A DNA stretch of 64,000 nt from Clostridia bacterium (GTDB lineage: Bacteria > Bacillota > Clostridia > Christensenellales > Aristaeellaceae): positions 1 through 64,000 of the forward strand of contig JAFZPI010000028.1 of NCBI GenBank assembly GCA_017552615.1, read 5' to 3'. Of the stretch, positions 60,504-64,000 are shown in pieces. Both the position numbers and the translations under genes were made by a program. The notes beneath the pieces are model-generated. The model did not search any database. It was not told the DNA's origin and worked only from the letters and a program-made list of their open reading frames with translations. The stretch's first letter is position 1. Every line of letters starts with the position of its first letter.

Positions 60504-61602
60504 AGAATACCGCGCCCTCCTGGACAGACTGCTGGACGGAGAGGCGACCCCGGAAGAACTGGAATCCATGCGCGCTCATGAGGCAGACTGTCCGGACTGC
60601 GCGGCTTTGCGCGCGGAAATGGAGGACCTGACCGGCCTGCTCCGGGACGCGGAGGACGTGCCGCCCATGCCCGAAGACCTGCACGCGCAGTGGGTGCAGG
60701 CTGTCCGGGAGGATAACGTCCGGGAAGAAAACATCCAAGAAGAAAGCGCTCAGGAAGAAAAACCCGTTCAAAAGCAGCGGATCCTTTCCATGGCGGCTTT
60801 CCGGAAACAATGGATGCGCTGGGGCGCTACCGCGGCGCTGGCGTTGCTGGTGCTTGGCGGAACACTCCTGACCTGGGATTCTTTCGATAAAGCCAAGACT
60901 CGTACCCCCAAAGCCCAGCCGCCTGCGGTGACGGCAACGCTCGCTGCCGCCAAAGAAACGCCGGAGGTCCAGGCCGAAGCGATCGTGCAGGAGAATGCTG
61001 TACCGGCAGAGGCTGTAACTCTGGGAGCCAACAGCGTGAATATGGCGATGGAGGAAGCCTTCGAAGTGTCCGAAGAAGAACCCATGGAAGAGGCGTATGT
61101 GCTCGCGGATACGGCCAATGCCGACGGTGGTTTGGGAGGCGCGCCTATGCTTTCTGCCATGATGGCTGAAGAATCCGCACCGGAAGAAGCCTGGTTCTGG
61201 GAGGAAGATGCCGAGGATTCGGCCTGGGACATGGATGAAGCCTTTGAAGCTGAGACGGAATACAAGGCCAGTGAATTGCAGATGCCCGTGCCTGCAGCGA
61301 CTTCAATGCCTACGTCGACAATCATGCCCACGCCAACTGCCATGCCTACGGAAGAACCTACGCCTTCACCCATTCCCCAACCTACGATGACACCGACTTC
61401 GGAACCCACGGAAGAGCCTGTACCTACAGCAGAACCCGAAAAAGTTGGGGAACCGGAGCCGGAAGAAGAACCAGAGGCTCTATCCGAAAGCCGTCCCCGG
61501 CAATGGATCGGATGGATTTCACTGGCAGTCGGCGGTGCCCTCGCGGTAATCGTCCTGGCGACCAAGCAGATCCGTATACGGCGGAACCAACAGAAACGCT
61601 GA
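60493..61602 (+). CDS. Zinc-finger anti-sigma factor with long outer region
   Basis: 369 aa. The N-terminal zinc-binding anti-sigma domain has C3, H29, C33 and C36 (HxxxCxxC). A membrane helix follows at about residue 110-126 (WGATAALALLVLGGTLL), then a long outer region rich in Ala/Glu/Thr/Pro with repeats of PTP/MPT and EPT, and a second membrane helix near the C-terminus (WISLAVGGALAVIVLAT). Two helices with an outer loop of over 200 residues is longer than the usual single-pass design. It should hold the sigma factor until a signal is sensed. Confidence 0.85.
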   Translation: MTCEEYRALLDRLLDGEATPEELESMRAHEADCPDCAALRAEMEDLTGLLRDAEDVPPMPEDLHAQWVQAVREDNVREENIQEESAQEEKPVQKQRILSMAAFRKQWMRWGATAALALLVLGGTLLTWDSFDKAKTRTPKAQPPAVTATLAAAKETPEVQAEAIVQENAVPAEAVTLGANSVNMAMEEAFEVSEEEPMEEAYVLADTANADGGLGGAPMLSAMMAEESAPEEAWFWEEDAEDSAWDMDEAFEAETEYKASELQMPVPAATSMPTSTIMPTPTAMPTEEPTPSPIPQPTMTPTSEPTEEPVPTAEPEKVGEPEPEEEPEALSESRPRQWIGWISLAVGGALAVIVLATKQIRIRRNQQKR

Positions 61603-61620
61603 GGATCTGAACAACCAAAC

Positions 61621-61675
61621 AAACACACCCTGCGGAGAGGATCCCGGACGATCCATCACACAGGGTGTGTTTTGA
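61621..61675. terminator. Bidirectional terminator
   Basis: AAACACACCCTG / CAGGGTGTGTTT stem with a 28-nt loop, between convergent genes. Confidence 0.7.
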
Positions 61676-61682
61676 TATTGAA

Positions 61683-62267
61683 TCAAGGTTCAACCAACTG
61701 CAGGGGCTGAAGGAGAGCGGCCAGATCTTCGCCGTTGAGGAGGTCTGATTCCACAGTATAGAGGGCGTCTGTTCCCTGGCACTGCAGGCGCAGGCGGTTG
61801 GCCTTTTCGAGCCGGAGGGAATCCATGCCGGCCACGCTTTGCCCGGCGATAGCGCTCAGATGCCAGCCTGCGGTGTCGAGGACTTCTTCCGCCCTTGCGG
61901 GCCAGATGCTTCGGATGGCGATTTCATGGTCATCGGAGCTTCGGTACAATAAGGTCAGGACCCGGGCATAACCGCCGGAGACGGGCACATCTTCCATTCC
62001 TCCGCCGATGAGGGTATACGTGTCTGTGGCGATGAGGACCGGAGCCGGGAAGTCTTCCAGCAGGGCAGGTAGATCGGCAGCGCTACGCATTTCGACCGGC
62101 GGCGCGGCGGTGGCCAGCGGCGGATCGTTCCGGATGGGATTCTCGTCCTCCTGGGGATTGGCCAGGATGACAGAGACATAGAAGATTACGGCGAGCACAA
62201 GGAGCAACAGGGTTAGCAAGACCGCCCGGATGATCTGCCGGGCTGTTGGCTTTGACTTGGACCGCAT
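61683..62267 (-). CDS. Membrane-anchored hypothetical protein
   Basis: 194 aa. One N-terminal helix (AVLLTLLLLVLAVIFYVSVILA), then an outer domain with TYTLIGGGMEDVPVSGGYARVLTLLYRSSDDHEIAIRSIWPARAEEVL. No family recognised. AAGGAGGTGAG precedes the ATG. Lies 90 nt from the GH20 gene in the same direction. Confidence 0.65.
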   Translation of the reverse strand: MRSKSKPTARQIIRAVLLTLLLLVLAVIFYVSVILANPQEDENPIRNDPPLATAAPPVEMRSAADLPALLEDFPAPVLIATDTYTLIGGGMEDVPVSGGYARVLTLLYRSSDDHEIAIRSIWPARAEEVLDTAGWHLSAIAGQSVAGMDSLRLEKANRLRLQCQGTDALYTVESDLLNGEDLAALLQPLQLVEP

Positions 62268-62357
62268 GCGCTCACCTCCTTGTGAATCCCACCCGGATGA
62301 TACTGCAGTGAAGCAACGGGGTCAAGGGTATGGGGCAAAATGTTGCACCTGTGACGC

Positions 62358-64000
62358 TCACAGGATCCCGGGAATGTCTTTCCGAACACGGCCACGGAGC
62401 CAGTCGGCCCAGATCTCGATGATGCGGAAGGTCTCTTTCAACTGGCCTTCTCTTGAGACTTCCCGCCAGCGGAGACAATAGGCTTGGAACCAGGTTTCGA
62501 GGGCTGCAGCAAGGGCAAAACGGTCTTCCGGGTTTTCACCGGCGGCGCACAATCCTATGCGGTTGATCAGGTCCGTGCCCTGGGCGGCCAAGTGGGCGGT
62601 GTACACGAGCGTTTTGCCGGTGACGTTCAGATGTGGGGCTGCCCGATCGAGGTCTTCAAGGGCGGAGATCATCTCAGCTTGTGCGCTCTCGAGTTCCCCG
62701 GCTCTGGTGCGGATGCGTCCGAGATGACGCTCTCGGACATCCGGATCTTCCGCTTCCGCCCAGCAGACCGCGTTCCACCAGGAGAAGAGGGCACAGCGGC
62801 TGAGACGCGAGAGGGCGGAAACAACACTTCCCGTTGCGTCGCCATATAAGAGACGACTCGCGGCGGATTCAAACCCGACCTGGTCCGTCATGGCTTCCGG
62901 GTTCCAGGCGAAGGCCGCGCCGCAGAGGATCCACGGTGTCGCGAGCGCCGGATCGCACAGGTGGCCGAAATCGCCCCAGTCCGTGTTCAGGAGGCCGAGG
63001 GCGTTGTATTGCTGCCCATACGTACTCATGGCGCGGATGTTGGCCCAGGCACAGTCGGCATCCGGGAGCAGGCGGTTCCAACTGGAGATGCCCGGACAGA
63101 CCATCTGCGGCAAACCAGTGGCGGCGATATCGGCGATCTGCTTCTCCGGGGTGTTGGCGCTGTATTCCCAGTTCAGGCACACGGTGCCCTTTGGGAGGAC
63201 ATGAGCGGTCTCGGGCTGGCGGAGCAGGATGTCGCCCCAGAACTGCGGGGTAATGCCTTCCGCCAGCAGATGGCTGCACAGGGCAGCGACGAAGGAGATG
63301 TACAGGCTTTCGCGGTCCTGCCCGGACTCCCGGGAACGGCCCCGGCCGAGGTCAAAGGTCTCGTCGCAGCAGATGTTGAAGCGGCGGCTGGTGAACAGGG
63401 CGCGGTACTCGTCGATCAGCCCGATAGCCAGTTTCAGGCTCTCCGGGTCGGCGGGGTTCAGCGTGTGATGGAGCATCATGTCCTGGAGGAGGAAGCGCGG
63501 CGCATCGGAGCCGGCGAGCTCACACTGGGCTTCGTGGGTTTTGGTGGACAGGATGCGCTGCATGTGGCCAAAGCTGGCCAGGGAGGGCACCAGCTCGATG
63601 TGCCGAGCACGGCAATAAGCGTCGAGCTCCATGATCTCCGCTGCCTGCAGGGGCGTGTCGCCGCGCCACGCTTCGCTCTCGTTGCGGAAGAGATAGGTAT
63701 GCTCAACGTACAGCTGCCATTCGTTAATCTTGAACAGTGCCAAAAGATCAGCGGTGGCCATGAGCTGCTTCAGGGTCGGGACCCGGCCCCGGGAACAGTC
63801 CTGGTAGTATCCCCGCCGTTCAAAGACCGGGGCGTCTTCGATATGCAGGCAGGGAAGCAGGGCTCCGTAAAGACGGACAAGCTGCACAAGGGTCATAACG
63901 CCCCACTGTAAGGCTTCTTCCTCTGCTGCACGTACGAGAACACCCTCCGGGCTGATGTCCAAAGTATAGGCGGCATCAGCGGGAAGAGTGTCTGATGTGC
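62358..64000 (-). CDS. Glycoside hydrolase family 20 hexosaminidase, cut by the window edge
   Basis: The frame is open to the window end (547 codons visible), so the N-terminus is missing. The visible start of the frame (LPADAAYTLDISPEGVLVRAAEEEALQWGVMTLVQLV) is the GH20b beta-alpha domain; the (beta/alpha)8 barrel follows with FERRGYYQDCSRGRVPTL and the catalytic Asp-Glu pair in FNICCDETFDLGRG. Typical substrates are terminal beta-linked GlcNAc or GalNAc residues. No signal peptide can be seen because the start is outside. Confidence 0.85.
   Translation of the reverse strand, partial: TSDTLPADAAYTLDISPEGVLVRAAEEEALQWGVMTLVQLVRLYGALLPCLHIEDAPVFERRGYYQDCSRGRVPTLKQLMATADLLALFKINEWQLYVEHTYLFRNESEAWRGDTPLQAAEIMELDAYCRARHIELVPSLASFGHMQRILSTKTHEAQCELAGSDAPRFLLQDMMLHHTLNPADPESLKLAIGLIDEYRALFTSRRFNICCDETFDLGRGRSRESGQDRESLYISFVAALCSHLLAEGITPQFWGDILLRQPETAHVLPKGTVCLNWEYSANTPEKQIADIAATGLPQMVCPGISSWNRLLPDADCAWANIRAMSTYGQQYNALGLLNTDWGDFGHLCDPALATPWILCGAAFAWNPEAMTDQVGFESAASRLLYGDATGSVVSALSRLSRCALFSWWNAVCWAEAEDPDVRERHLGRIRTRAGELESAQAEMISALEDLDRAAPHLNVTGKTLVYTAHLAAQGTDLINRIGLCAAGENPEDRFALAAALETWFQAYCLRWREVSREGQLKETFRIIEIWADWLRGRVRKDIPGIL

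Overview
The window looks like chromosome of an anaerobic member of the Bacillota, class Clostridia. It is fairly GC-rich by eye, and gut or rumen Clostridia would fit. The reasons are Gram-positive style genes (RbgA, RNase Y, MrfA, HemZ, a PyrR-controlled uracil operon, S-box control of metK), strong GGAGG ribosome sites with some GTG and TTG starts, a clostridial-type tmRNA tag, and a surface protein combining BspA-type leucine-rich repeats with DUF4214-like repeats. I cannot name a species. No phage, CRISPR array, rRNA or tRNA was seen. The only accessory-looking stretches are AT-richer islands at about 16.9-19.2 kb, 35.8-36.5 kb and 50.2-51.4 kb.

Layout. 0.2-8.5 kb (- strand) is one long operon: rbgA, rnhB, yraN, two large GT-C glycosyltransferases with lectin-like outer domains, a PAP2 phosphatase and deoC. 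8.6-12.2 kb (+) has a serine hydrolase and a two-component system. 12.2-14.8 kb (-) is an ABCG-like transporter pair. 15.1-16.8 kb is a Rho homologue lacking several catalytic residues. 16.9-19.2 kb carries hicAB, an orphan double-glycine leader peptide gene and small unknown proteins. 19.3-20.2 kb is ssrA and smpB. 20.3-26.1 kb (-) is a polysaccharide operon (GDP-mannose synthesis, Gmd, one glycosyltransferase, Wzm/Wzt-type exporter). Then come the 1127-residue surface protein, rpsF-ssb-rpsR, uraA-pyrR with a PyrR attenuator, a Na/Pi symporter, and a CDF metal exporter behind a NiCo-type riboswitch.

37.6-42.1 kb (+) holds an O-antigen ligase-like protein, a DUF975-like membrane protein, an MBL hydrolase and hemZ. 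Just after hemZ lies a compact locus with a 29-codon ORF, a hairpin over its ribosome site and a convergent antisense transcript: a candidate type I toxin-antitoxin module. 42.5-50.2 kb has an amidase, a PstS-like protein, a PlsC-like protein, a TrmH methyltransferase, YitT and MrfA. 50.3-57.0 kb has rhuM, an acidic membrane protein, an MFS carrier, metK with its SAM-I riboswitch, and rny behind a long structured leader. 57.5-59.8 kb is a Wzz / tyrosine kinase / PHP phosphatase module that would control polysaccharide polymerisation. The end has an ECF sigma factor with its anti-sigma factor and a GH20 hexosaminidase cut by the window edge.

Taken together, much of the window is devoted to making, exporting and controlling surface glycan: the operon at 20-26 kb, the GT-C enzymes at 2-6.6 kb, the ligase at 37.6 kb and the Wzz/kinase/phosphatase set at 57.5 kb. 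The rest is core RNA and translation functions. Motif comparisons with known families are from memory, not from a database search.
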